64,000 nucleotides of DNA, taken from positions 3,641,359 to 3,705,358 of the forward strand of contig CM037832.1 of NCBI GenBank assembly GCA_021234535.1. Reading direction: 5' to 3'. The notes below the pieces were generated by a model, which did no database searches, was not told the origin of the DNA, and saw only the letters and a program-made list of their open reading frames with translations. This DNA is from Stichopus chloronotus (taxonomy: Eukaryota; Echinodermata; Holothuroidea; Aspidochirotida; Stichopodidae). Below are positions 51,331-63,587 of the stretch, piece after piece; within the stretch, counting starts at the first letter, position 1, and every line of letters starts with the position of its first letter. The translations under genes and the position numbers were made by a program.

Positions 51331-52235
51331 CCCAAGGGCATGGTGGTTCCCTGTACAGATGTGATGGGAATTACTAAGAAAAAAGAGCATTTTGAATGAT
51401 TTTGTGCAATAGCCCACATGGCCCAGTTCTGTTGAAGATTCCTGATATCTTGAACCACCCACAGTTATCTAAGTACTGCTATTGTGAATGACCTTTCACT
51501 TTTGTCACATAAAATCTGTAGAAAAATGCATCTCATGACTGTACAAAATGGACCCATTTGACGCATTAGACCCCAAAAATGACGAACACCCAGAGACAAC
51601 CACTTCCATGGTACAGTACCTTTGCACAATGTAATAGTTAATGTCCCATATGGCCCTGAAGGTGGACCCAAAACTGTTGAACACTACAAGGGGTTCCTCT
51701 ACTACAATGCTAATGTGACAAACCATCCACATTAAGCAAAATATGCAGAAAAAGCATGATTTCACAAAGTGGTTCATACAGTGCACATGGGACAAATAAT
51801 CCTGAACACCTAGAAGGAACCTCTACCATAGTAGTAACGTGAAACAATTTTCAACTTAATAACATACAATCTGTAGGAGAGGCATTTGGCTTCATTTTAC
51901 ACAATGGCCCCTGAAGACCTTGGACCCAAACATCTTGAGCACCCCAGGTCCCAAAACCACAATGCTAATTTGACAAACCTTTCACACTGTAAATCAAAAT
52001 AGGCAGAAAAGAAACATTTTGAACAATTTTATAAAATGGTCAACACCATTCATATAGGACCATTAATCCTGAATACTATCATAGTAGTAATGTGACACAA
52101 TTTCAACCTCATACCATATGATTGTAGGAGACATATTTTGCATGATTTCATAAAATGGCCCATATGGCCCCAATTAGACCTTGGACCCCAAAATCTTAAA
52201 CATCCAAGAAGGCACCACTACCATAATGCATTGAT
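51331..52235 (+). repeat. Tandem repeat family D, about 125-bp period
   Basis: GTAATGTGACAAA-type landmarks recur near 51711, 51834, 51963 and 52088. They are followed each time by an ATCTGTAGGA or GCAGAAAA block, GATTTCATAAAATGGCCC, and TTGGACCCCAAAATC. A related copy lies at 38396-39020. Confidence 0.85.
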
Positions 52236-52299
52236 ATACTGAGTATAAATTATGTCCAAACTTTGTAACTTGAGAAATCATGTCAAAAAAGTTTTCAAA

Positions 52300-52610
52300 A
52301 TTTTGCTCCCAGACGACATTTGACCTCCACCAAGAACAGTAGGGCATACCTTCTCAATATGGCAAACCTACACACCAAGTTTGACTTTCATTTGTCTTTC
52401 CCCTATTGAGTGAGTTAGAGCATACTCAAGCAGGCATCACAGACACACAGAGTTTTGTCCCCAGTGTCTCCAGGTGAACTTTGACCTCCACCAAAAACAA
52501 TAGGACACACCTTCTCAACATGGCAGACCTACACACCAAGTTTGCCTTTCATCCGAATCTTCCTTCTTGAATTAGAGCGTACCGAAGCAAGTGTCACAGA
52601 AGAACATGCA
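52300..52610 (+). repeat. Repeat family B-like, two units of about 160 bp
   Basis: Two units carry TTTGACCTCCACCAAAAACA, ATAGGACACACCTTCTCAAC, ATGGCAGACCTACACACCAA and GTTTGCCTTTCAT. They share the CTCCACCAAAAACAATAGG core with the array at 46510 but differ in the rest, so this is a subfamily. Confidence 0.85.
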
Positions 52611-54408
52611 CACATACCATGCATGCCAACATGACTGCACTCTGTAGATTCCTTTGCTGGTGCACAGAACCAAAAATTTGTTTTTTACTTCAGAACACTT
52701 TGCAGCAATGTTTGAATTTGTGTAAATTAATGTCCTCTAAAAAGTCCCTCAAATTGTGCCATACACAGACCTTTAAGGAAAATGTTGTCCCCCTGAGCCC
52801 AGTTGCAACTTCTGCGAAAGGCAGCATCAATTTAGAATCAAGGTTTAGCAGTAACGAATCTCTCTCCCCCAGCGCCTCGTCTAAACTTTCTGGTAGATTC
52901 GTTGTTTCCCTATTGCTTCACTGAATTCATTAATGCAGGAGTATATGAATGAGATGTCGGAGTACGATTGTCTAGAACTGACCTTTTTTGAAAGATAGAC
53001 GAGACATTTGACAGAAAGACGGTGTAATGTCTTAATTCTATCGTAAAATTGTGTCACTCTTTAAAAGCTCAGAGAAAATACTCACATAGTCTTGAAGTTA
53101 CTGAAAACAAAAACACATGCAATGATTTATACTAGGAAGGTTGTTTATCAAATGTATCATTACAACCTTGAATGTTTCGCAAACATTCGTAACACTATTA
53201 CTGAATTGATCCAGATACTGTAGATAGAAAGAACCAAGAACAACTTCAACAATGTCTATAGGGATGTCTACCCTTAAGCTTCTTTCACTTTGGTCTTTTT
53301 TGGGGAAAGAGATAGTTGATTCTCTCGTCCTAAATGGGCGACTGTCTTTCAATCAGTAAATATCAGGTGGATGAAGACTCCCACACTACGACAGTGATGC
53401 ATTACGTTGATAAAACGACAGATAATACAAGGTTAAAGTTTGATGTATGTCTTTAACCTACAAGGCAATTGCCACACGTATTAACTAATGCATGCATAAT
53501 ACAATTACTACAGAAAGTTACACCTTGTACATGTGGGCTTCTGTACACTCAACTTCCAGTACCTTCTTTCAAAAAGATGGATTTTAAAGCCAAATCATGA
53601 TGTATCCAATTAAATTACGCTACACTTTAAAATTCTGTTCATTCAAACACTGTACTGTACATGTGCATTTCTGTTTGGTAAAAGTGCAACAAAATTAGAA
53701 ATTACTATAACTCTCGAATTTCTGATGTACAATTTGATTAAGTTTTTAAAGATGGCTATTCAGGATCTGCCATTGGGGGCAATGTCACAGCTTTGACAGT
53801 CACCGTCAGTGCTGAGATACACGGTGGAACGATTGAATGGAGACGGGCTACTTAGGAGTCGGTAAATGTACACCCTGAGCTTTACAGTCAGCAGAAACAG
53901 GATGTTTTACACTGAATGTCTACAGAGTTGTTCATTTGTGGATAATGATGATAGGTGGCAAAGTCACGAGACTATGGAAATCAAAGTCGTTGCACACAAT
54001 GAACAGCTCAAAGTTTGAGACTACGCAGTTTAGTGAATGATTCAGCCACAACACTCAGCAAGCTCTTACTGCAATGATCTGACATTCCTGTGTGCTTTCA
54101 TTGAAAACTACAGTTCAAAATCATTCACACTGTTACTACAATTAAGTTCGAATACGGCTGTGTCTGCCGGCTGTTCTTCGATGTATGCACACTCTGCCCT
54201 GCAACACCAAATGGAATATGAAAATGAAAGGCACATCAGTTCAACTGATACAGCATGGCTCTATACAGACCTCTACTTCCTGAATGAATGCCACAGTCTA
54301 CTACACTAAGCCAGCTATTATTCACACTGACACTGACTGTGCATCCCGTGTGTACTTGACTGTATGTAAATGAAAAGAAACTAATGCAGTGAATGGTTCT
54401 GTACTTAC

Positions 54409-54438
54409 TGCTGGCGGTGCCACGATGTACGTCGGCAT
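54409..54438 (-). CDS. SEPTIN7: Septin-7 exon 1, start codon and first 10 residues
   Basis: This is the proposed first coding exon, reading MPTYIVAPPA up to a good donor (GCA|gtaagt). It joins exon 2 in phase 0. An in-frame TAA lies three codons upstream of the ATG, so this is the only possible Met in the exon, and the start context has A at -3. About 60 bp further upstream is locally CpG-richer than its surroundings, which fits a 5' UTR near a promoter. Septin-7 N-termini are short and variable, so homology cannot confirm this exon. The case rests on phase, donor and the upstream stop. An alternative first exon elsewhere in intron 1 or upstream is possible. Confidence 0.6.
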
Positions 54439-57400
54439 TTTTTTTTATGGTTTTTCGGTTCCGTTTCGATGACGAATCCGGTGGCGGTATAATCCACAGA
54501 GGTGTATCCAACAGAGGACAGGAAGAGAGGTTTTGTGAAGAGGAAAAATTGAGACAAAACAGACTAAATTAGGCCATGAATGGCACGTTATGTAGCAAAT
54601 AAGGTGTGAATCCTAAATGGCCAACTCTTCCTACTGTAATACAGGAAATGATGCCCAGCCAATGTGATGAGTTTGGCACAGTTTGAAAATACTCTCCCCA
54701 CTTTCCTTTTCACTCGAGTGCAGCTGAACACGAATAAAGCGACACCAGCATCTAAAAGACCCCTGCAACAGATAGGCCAACACCCAATAACAGCTACCTA
54801 GACATAACAGGCAGCATTGTTCACAAGTATCACTCGTATTTGTCAGCGATGATTTCTAAACAAGATTAGAACAACCCACAGATTATTGGGTATAGTTGAA
54901 TGGATGCTCACCGGAGCGTAGCGCACCACCACTCAGCAGTCAGTGGTTTTCAAAATCTTTTCTCTGCAGCCTTGGACATACCTCCATTCCCCTTAATTCC
55001 CCTTTATGCTTCCATTCTCTCTAGCATCTTCTCTCCTGAAAGGATTATTCATGAGCAAATCTCTTTCAAGGGAGCACCGAAAATCTGCAGACAATCTTCT
55101 TACACATGGTCGGCAGGAGGGGGAACCCACTTAACACGAGTGAGGAAGCCATCTTTATTTGAACAAAAATTGGAGTTGACTAACTTGAGTGTTGAAACAA
55201 ATCCACACAATGAGTTGATTCCCATTTGCCAGGTGCTTGTGCTTTCACTGCTTTGAGCACTACTCAAACATTCTCTTCTGCTTGAGCTAAATAATACTCA
55301 CCCTCTCAATACAGAACTCCCAGTCTTTTTAGAGTACAATAACACACACACTAAACGATTACTGACTGTCTACAGATAACTCTCTAAATATAACTGAATC
55401 ATGATTTTAGCAGCCTCTCCATATCTGTAGGAGATGGGGGAGGATATATTCTTCCCTGCAACTCTGTATTTATTTGTACCCTCACAACTTCCTAGCCGGG
55501 TTCCCAAATGACCTTTTTCTTCGAGATTCCTTCAAGAGTATAAATCGTTATCACAGTCTGTATTGAAACCTTTCATGGACTTTCCAGTTTTGAGGATCTC
55601 ATTCTGTTTCCTGCACTTGATGCAATAATACTATCAACACTCACATAAGTCCACAGGATATCCTGTGAGAACCCACAGAAGGAGGAGGTGGTAGTGGACT
55701 ACATAAGAGTCACCAATCACTTGCTTATTTTGTATGTACAGGTACGGCATTGAACAGTTGTTTTGCGACTTTTGAAGCTTTCTGCACCAACTCATTGAAA
55801 ATCTCTCCAATTTAGAAGTAAACAACATTTGCTACATATGCTTGCATCAGGCAGTTGTGCAAAAAAAAAATGCAATGCCAGACAAATTATTCATTGGATT
55901 TCAATACCTGATTGCTCTGACAATAACATATCTCCTGAAATATTAAAGCACTCGCAGCAACAAACATAGCTACACACAAAGAGTACAGTACCTTCTACTT
56001 TACGACCATAACCTGCCGAGTGTCGTTCATGTACATTCAGAGGACAGGGTCATGTACGTACATACTGCACGTTTTCATTTACATGTAAAACTGTAGAGAC
56101 ACTACCAGCATATATATGTGAATAATATGTTTTGAAAGAATTCAAACTCAAGCTTTTGACACTCAGAATCTTATAGGTGAACATACAGGAAAGTAGATTC
56201 AGAAGACCTAATAACAAGCAGGTTGGCTAATTCCTGATGGATGTACAGTAATGAGTAAAAGCCTGATTGACGACTGCCACTGTATTGCTATTGAGTGTTC
56301 ATTCTCGTTCATTTATCATCACTGAGAAGAAAAGGTATGCAAATGAGGAGTGCTGCTGATGTTTATAATTTGTTTGATTTCTTTTTAAAGCTTCAATTAA
56401 TTTGAAACTCATCTTCTATCCATTGTGTTGTAGACACTGTGTGAATGAACTCTTTGTTGCATAAGGAAAATTGAAGTGGTAATTAAGAAGCATAAAAAAA
56501 AAGCATGGGGAGAACCTCTTTGCAATAAACAGACTGCAAAGAGAGAAAAAAAAAGAAAATAAGTACAATGGACATAAATTAGCATTAGATAAAATGTTGT
56601 GTTATAAATGGATAAATAAATCACACCTGTACTGTGGCGTGGATGAAAAATTCAACTAAGGGCTTGCATCCATCTGAATCCATAAAATTGCTTTTTTAAA
56701 AGGCGATGATCAATCTGATAACAGAGTACAGACCACACACATGGGTAAGTTCCATAAAACTGACGAAGTACCTTCAGGGGACCTTCACATGGGATGTTAG
56801 TTGCTATGTATTGTTATTGCATGTTATCAAATCAGCCCGAAAATTTGCTGTACCTTTCCAGGTTTTTTGCTTTCATTTTTTTTTTTCATTCTCTCACTGC
56901 TTTACCAAATCTTAACAGTCACTCCAGATAAAGGCACACATTTCTTCCGATCACCACTTCAGAGATGAACACATGAAAGTAAGGGTCCAGCATTTACGTC
57001 TAAAGCTGCTTCCAGTGACCACACACTCAAATACCAAACTGCACTGTGCACTATGTTTACAGTGACCTTAAGGCTTCCCTTTTTTCACTTGTTTTTCTCA
57101 AACTGACAAAACTTATGCTCTATCCATGTTCAACACTCAGTGGGTAATATTCTATATCCTTGACTTCGTATCGAAAGGTAGGTAGGGAAAAGTTAATAAA
57201 TGATACATTTAAGTTAGAACTATGCTTGACATAACTTGTGTCACACAAAACATATGGGGACTATGATTATAATGTACAGTAACAACTAGCAGACTGTCTT
57301 GGACCAACTCAATACAGCAGGTATACTAATTATATGTTATGAGATGGGTGGTAAAAACATGATAGGCCACAATGGTATTTAATTTAAATAGCTTCATAAG

Positions 57401-59585
57401 GGTTACTCATGTTGTGAAATGCTTTCACATTAGTTGATTATACAACCATAAGGCCAAGAGAATGAAAGTCATAGATGTGCATCCACCGTCCCCATCTGAG
57501 TCTAAAAGCTGCCGAGTCAAAATTTTTTTCGTACTCAGCAAAAATTCATTGTTTGTTTGGAAATACCCATGCACCAAGAAAATGCTATTTCAAAATCATG
57601 TAGGTCTACTTGGTTAGACTTTTCCAATTCTCTCTTTTACAATTCCCTCACATCTTATTACAATGCTTCATTAGCCTAACATAGTGTTCCATCATCATTC
57701 ATGTTGCATGTGTAGACCTAGGCCTTATGTTCTTCTCCAACCCGACCCTCTTTTACCTTCTAGGCAGTTTCAGTTCACATTCAAAATTACATGTACACAA
57801 TGACCACTGAAAAATGATGAGTAGGCCTACTGAATCATCAAAAAAGCTCAATGCATTTCCATTCATTTCTGGAGGCAAACCTAGCCTAGGCGCCTAGAAT
57901 GACTATCATTCTACTTAAGTTAGTCATGGCCTATCACGTATCAGGCAAATTGAAAATTATCAAAAATAGAACTTTAGGCTGGACCCACATTTCCGCCCAG
58001 ACTCACACTTGAGATATATACACAATACATACAGTAACATTTTCAAACTATTCCAAAATTCATCTGATACACTTCTACACTTCAGTTAGGCTGGGTCATT
58101 GAAGGACATTTTAGTCTGACAATTTCATTTCGCATGGCTAGGCTATTTGCACGTATTTAAGTTGTAATTTGGTTACATGCACTGCAGGAACTCAAAATTA
58201 GTGGAGCCAAGGTTAAAGAGACCCTTTGTCTTTCTTTCCCTTGATGTTTTGTGCATACAACACATTCGCGAAACTATTGACCTACAACCGAGTTGGGGGA
58301 GGTCTAAACTGAATTACATATTTTGGTACAGATCTCAAGCCTAACTTTTTGCACCTCATACTTCAAAGACCCTTTGCTCTAGTGTAACTCTAATTTTGTA
58401 AAGCAACGTGACCCACTCCTGCACTGCAGTGAATTGTGCAATAAATAAGGCAACGTACTGCAGGCCTAACTGAGTAGGCTATTCACACAGAAGGCGTGTT
58501 CGAAAGGATACGTCCTCTCAAATAACAAATCTTATAGAAATTTATACACAGCAACTTCTTCAAATATGGTGTTTTTTCGATTATATTATATGATACACTT
58601 TACGAAGTTTTCTTCTCACCCATTTCGCAGTCAACAAATAACTCCAAATAGTGGCTACAGAATCTTCTCGATTTGGTTTTGGGTTAGCCGACTGTGTAAA
58701 AAAATAGTCTCCACTACGTATGTGTATTATGACTGTACGTTTACGTGCAGCTGGCTAGCAGGTAGCTTTGTGTACATGAATTGAAAAGTCGATTGCTTAT
58801 GCGGCGCTATTGACATTTTTGGCAAGTATCATGAGGTACTCCTAAAAATAGATACTTCTCTGTTGAGGGCCTTTCGGCCTCTCTCAATCTTTACAACCAT
58901 TACCCAAAGAGTTGAGGTGCTAGGAAGGGTGGCTAAAGGGTAGACAAGAGATCGAGGGGTAACAAAGTTATTTGCTTGAAATGGATTAATTTTTAACTTC
59001 GAAGTCTTCTCAGGATAGCAGCTTCCAACTTCCGTATTTTCATTCTGTACCCATAGGCAGTCATTGACATCACTGGTTGTTTCCACTGAAGAGGATAAAG
59101 AAACTCGAGGAGCACCCCATTGGTGTAGCTAGCCTTTTCGGGCCTCAGGACACGGATGAGAGGACATAAACGAACGTGACAGTGTGACACGGAAATGCAG
59201 TATGCCTCCACTGCATTGGCGTACTAAGAATTATGGACTAAGGATTGGTTGAGAATTGTGGGAATGCTATGAGTTGTTTCTTTTTTTCATACAGAACTCC
59301 TACTGTAGGGAAAATATTATGGGATAATATAATGGGGGGATACAATTATTAAATTATTATTATAAAATTAGGGAAAATACTATCATGGTAACATTCTCGG
59401 GACCCTAAGTACTATCCCAAATGAATTTTAGATACTATCACGGCCAGAAAATGTTTCCCCTAGCTCGCAGGAAATCGCCCCAGGATCAACAAGTAAGCTC
59501 TACGAAATGGTACCGTCAGTATTTTCTTTTTACGTTATAGGACGTTTTGGGGGATAAAAATAGTGTAAAACTGGTACATATCTAG

Positions 59586-59618
59586 ATGAAGACGATAATA
59601 CTTGCTTGCATTTGTATG
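59586..59618 (+). CDS. Possible first exon encoding a signal-peptide start
   Basis: An ATG frame reads MKTIILACICM and is followed at once by GTGAGT, a near-consensus splice donor, in phase 0. A Lys followed by a short hydrophobic run is how many secreted proteins begin. The stretch before it carries no upstream gene and could hold a promoter. I could not find following exons in the remaining 4.4 kb, so this may be chance. Confidence 0.18.
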
Positions 59619-59785
59619 GTGAGTAAAGACAACTCCATCACCATTCCCGAGATGCGGAGGGAGTTACAAGTACTCAAGCTGGCATATGTTCCTTTACTTT
59701 CTCTTTCAATATTTTTTTGTTCTCATTCCTTGTCTTTCTATCTGTTTCTCTATTTTGGGTTTTTCTTTCATCAACGTCATTTTAC

Positions 59786-59799
59786 CCCCCCCCCCCCCA
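59786..59799. repeat. Poly-C tract
   Basis: A run of about 14 C residues before CACCCACCGG. Confidence 0.9.
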
Positions 59800-61636
59800 C
59801 CCACCGGAAAACCTCATAGCTCCAATGTGCCTTATCAACTATAACATTTGGAATCTCATTTAGTTAGAGTATTCTACTATCATGGTTTCATGTGCTATGA
59901 CTTTTCGTAGGGCAAGAACAGGCACCAGTTTGTATCTTCTTCTCATAGCAAGAATGTCCCATCTCATGAGGCACGGTGTTGGGGGTGGTGTATATCGATT
60001 TCAACATAGTGGTCTTTCCCGAAAGAACTGTCCAGCGGGTCTTTTTTACCAACACCCACTGACAAGATCTCTCTTTCAGTAGGCCTTGGCCTATATTAAA
60101 AGTTATCAGATACACCCTTCAAAATATGTCTTAAATGGCTCTCGTTGGTCATCATTATGTTTACATCAAATATATCTTAGTTTGGGTTCATGGGAAAAAT
60201 CAGAGTTTGAATATTAAAACATAAAACAATGAAAATAGTGTCCTTTGAAACCAATCGCGTGGACCTTGGGGTTGCCAACTCACTTTCTTTGTCAATTTCG
60301 TTAATAATTAAAGCAGTATGACAGAATCAAAATGAATTAAGAATTACAGTGTCGTCTGTAGCATTTCCAAAGATTTAAGGAAAGGGTTTCTTTTAAAGAA
60401 GAGGTTCTGCTGCTTACTTCAGGCTTGAATTTATGTGTGAATTACGTCAAACTCATCTTGAAGAAAACTAAGAACTTACATGCAGAGTTTTCCTCATGCC
60501 GTCCCGGACATATCAGTGTGTAAATTGTGTTGCCTTGGCAACACGTTCAATAAGTTTATGATACTAGGCCTCTTGTTTTTGTTTTGCTACAACATAGTGC
60601 AATAATGTCGTGAGAAATTGTTGTTCTAAACTTGTTAGGCCTATGTGATTAATGTAATGACAAAAAAAATGTAAAAACTTTGAAGTTAGACCTGCGTTGT
60701 ACATTGTTAAGACCACTAAAACTTGAACTTTCGTTGACTTCAAACTTCAATTGCACGGGTGACACCATGAGTGGTAACTAGTAGTGCACCCTGTGCAACC
60801 ATTGTGCCCCTAGGTCAGGTCCCCTTTGCCTAAATGAAAAGTTTAATGACGTCATGAACTAACTGGCTCACAAAGGATTTGGAACCTGCAGAGAATTGTG
60901 GGAAGAGACTAAGCGGAGCACTACTATCGGTTGACGCGGATCTTACCAGAAACTTCTTTTTTTTTTTATAAAAATAGTCCCCAGATCGCTGGAATAGCTG
61001 CCCTCCCCAGCAAGTAAGTTCCAGGGAATGTTTCTCGATTTGAAATTCGTATAAGGCTTGCACACGGTTTTTATCGTGGGTACGCCTCATTGACATCTAA
61101 CCGACAGAATTAGTTTAAAGTGGCTTAGCACAAAAACTTGATGTGCGTAAATTCTGGTCAAGGTAAGGAAAGGCAGGAAAGTGCTACCGTATATCATACA
61201 AGATTACTGTATTTTGTTTTCTGTTTTGAGAAAAGGAAGGACAAAGAATGGAAAAGCCCACACTAACATTATGCTAGTTTGTACACATTTCTTTAATCGT
61301 TGTTGTAGTGAAAAGTTGAGGGAGGGGGATTGGGGCCGAAAAAGCACTCCCTTTGATCCACCATCATACTGCCCCCAACAAAATCACATGTATTGCTCTT
61401 TGATTTGTGGTCACCACAAGGACAATTTCAAAAAAAAATCGCATTTTCTTCAAAAGAGGACTGTCATGAATATCACTTCTGGTCTATCATGCAGTAACAC
61501 AAGTGAGAGGTTCCTAAGTTGGAGACTTCAGAGTCATTATTTTACACATTATGATTTAGGTCTCCATATAGTAGGATTGGTGGAGTAAGGGGCTAGGACG
61601 GTACGGATGCATGGGATAGCAACCGCTTTTATAGCA

Positions 61637-61760
61637 CTAACCACTTTGGTCGCAGTTCACCACTTTTGGGTAGAGATCGTCCACTTTTGTTGCAGAAGTC
61701 AGATAAGCTTAGCAGGGTTTTTTTTTCCCCGCAAAATCGTTCATTTCGTCGCAGACGAGA
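61637..61760 (+). repeat. Degenerate tandem of CCACTTTTGGTCGCAG-type units
   Basis: Four loose repeats of about 20-30 bp: CCACTTTGGTCGCAG, CCACTTTTGGGTAGAG, CCACTTTTGTTGCAG and TCATTTCGTCGCAG. Confidence 0.6.
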
Positions 61761-62327
61761 TCAAACAAAAAGTTGTATGACGGGAAAGGGATTGTATAGC
61801 ATTACAGTGTTCCGATGTTTCCTACTGAAATTGTTATACATAACTTCCTGAGTCTTCCTGAGCCTACGTTCATGCATGCTTCTACTGGTGGTGTAATTCT
61901 TGTGGCAAAAAAAATGGGGGGGGGGGGGACTATGTGTGAGTCAGTGCCGGCCAGGACTACACTACCATTGATTGGCGGTGAGTGTGCGACAAAATTTTGG
62001 GCTTTACAATTTCCCTAGATGATCAGAAATAGCACTTCCGGGGTGCTGTAAGCTGTATGTGTCCAGGCTGGAAATACAGACCTCAGGTCTCTGCAATTTC
62101 TCAATAAATGAGAACATAATTAAGTCTATGAACAAAAAAATTCAGATTGGTTGTGATGATACGAGATTTAAGCTTTTGCATCCTCTGCCGTTAATCATTG
62201 GACCAATTGATGGCAAATATTGGGGGGTTGGGCTAAATATGATTTTAACCGCTCTTTTGTCCAGTGGGATCTGAGAACACCAACCCCATGTATTAAACCA
62301 GTGAGCTTTGCCACACAACTACCAGAT

Positions 62328-62378
62328 CCATACATAGAGATATAGGCTCTCTATATATGGCCATATATCTCTGTATGG
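62328..62378. repeat. Inverted repeat (hairpin-forming)
   Basis: CCATACATAGAGATATA is opposed by CATATATCTCTGTATGG, with an inner ATATATGGCCATATAT palindrome. It could extrude as a cruciform; no function is indicated. Confidence 0.8.
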
Positions 62379-62395
62379 CTCTGACAACTACGGTA

Positions 62396-62422
62396 TTAGG
62401 GTCCCTAAAGGAACCCTAACAA
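62396..62422. repeat. Short inverted repeat TTAGGGTCC...GGAACCCTAA
   Basis: A nine-base arm pair around CTAAA, about 20 bp beyond the preceding hairpin. Confidence 0.7.
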
Positions 62423-62666
62423 CTACCATGACACAGCGCTCTCGCGTCACTAGCGTTTAGCACCTCTCAGTGAGTGGACAGGGACCTCAGTTTGAAGATA
62501 TTTACCAATATACTTTAAAAGAAAAAAGTACGATTTAATCATCATAGCCGATGTCTTGGTTACGAAGGAAAAAGTACTAGATAAATGGTAAAAGCGCAGT
62601 CATTATTTGGTGAAAAAGCTAAAAATGGTGGGACGGCAATTTATTTGATCGGTTGGTCGGTGTGAA

Positions 62667-62686
62667 AGGGGGGGGGGGGGGAGGGG
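62667..62686 (+). repeat. Poly-G tract
   Basis: A long run of G broken by one A (G-run, A, GGGGG). Another lies at about 61916-61928. Confidence 0.9.
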
Positions 62687-63566
62687 GCACGCTAAGCTCT
62701 GACTCTATGGTAGCTCAGCCACTGGAGAGAATATTACAGGAACTGTTTATTTTAACACAAAATGTCTTTAAAGTATAGGAAATCTACAACGTAACCCTCA
62801 GTACATGGAAAGTGTGCTGTTGTAAGCATATATTTTTGGAGGAGATTTTAGCTCAAATTGAAACAGCAGTAGTTCTTTCTCAACCTTTTGCAACCTAACG
62901 GGATATCGTAGGGAATGATGGGGCTGAGAGTTTTCAGGGGTGGTCGCTGATTTAGGAGGTGGCAATGTTCACTCGCGGGAGGAGAATATATTTCTAGGTA
63001 GCTCCCCACCCCTCCATGGACTAAGTTGCTGATGGAAAATTGAACTAAAATATTTTAATATTTAAATTAAAAAAAAATATGGTCGTTGTATGTATTGAAT
63101 TGAAACATCGTTTTTCAGACATAAAAATAGTTTTTCGTATCATTATCAAGGATTTTATTGTTAATGCACAAATTTCGAATGAAATTGTATACGATAACAC
63201 TTGTGCTTAGCAGGTACGGGGATGTGTCACAATGGTACTCCTAGAAATAACAAAGCCTCTCCTAGACAGATTCAGTCACGTGAAGCTATGAATACCAGCA
63301 GTATCTTTATACTGACCTCTCAATCCATATATATGACTTCGATGGAGGTCATAGTCCTACACACACTGAAGACATGGATGAACACTGTAACACAACCATT
63401 TACGGACCTATCGACTACTGAAAGGCCGTCCCTATCTAGGCTTATCAAAAGTCTTCATTGCCTGTGGAACATAAAACATCATCCTAGTGACCTTACTAGT
63501 CCACACTAAAGAAAAATGCTATAAATGATATGCACGTCAACTAGTGAAGACATATTCACAACTACC

Positions 63567-63587
63567 TCCCTCCCCCCCCCCCCCCCT
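63567..63587. repeat. Poly-C tract
   Basis: CTCCCT followed by about 16 C residues. A further C-run lies near 63868. Confidence 0.9.

Larger units (their letters stand above)
7817..54438 (-). other. SEPTIN7: Septin-7 orthologue gene, full traced span (11 coding exons)
   Basis: This is the whole septin gene, read on the minus strand from start codon to last traced codon. Septins are GTP-binding proteins that assemble into hetero-oligomeric filaments at the plasma membrane, cleavage furrow and cilium base; septin-7 is the obligate end or linker subunit in animal complexes (family knowledge). The exons join in frame at canonical GT/AG sites, except exon 10, which has one extra base. The product is about 412 residues after allowing for that base, against roughly 435 in vertebrates. 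The P-loop GESGLGKS is near residues 46-53, DTPG near 102-105, AKAD near 183-186 and the septin unique element from about 231 to 312, followed by a charged coiled coil. Assignment to septin-7 rather than the septin-2 or septin-6 groups rests on [20 protein letters not shown] and [20 protein letters not shown]. Confidence 0.95.

Noticed and set aside
52619..52924. 101-codon plus-strand frame with Ser/Pro-rich end
   Set aside because: The tail looks somewhat protein-like, but no homology or splice structure supports it.
54236..54511. 91-codon minus-strand frame over septin exon 1
   Set aside because: It starts with TTG and is out of frame with the septin ATG at 54438. It would end just after splicing to exon 2.
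59110..59225. Two GCATTGGCGTA/CATTGGTGTAGCTAG segments resembling transposon ends
   Set aside because: They are in the same orientation and only about 100 bp apart, so they do not make a terminal inverted pair.
62700..62730. TAGCTCAGCCACTGG resembling a hAT-type transposon end
   Set aside because: No matching opposite end or 8-bp target duplication could be found within the window.
63201..63509. 102-codon plus-strand frame near the window end
   Set aside because: No recognisable domain. An AG acceptor-like site precedes it, but no partner exon could be found.
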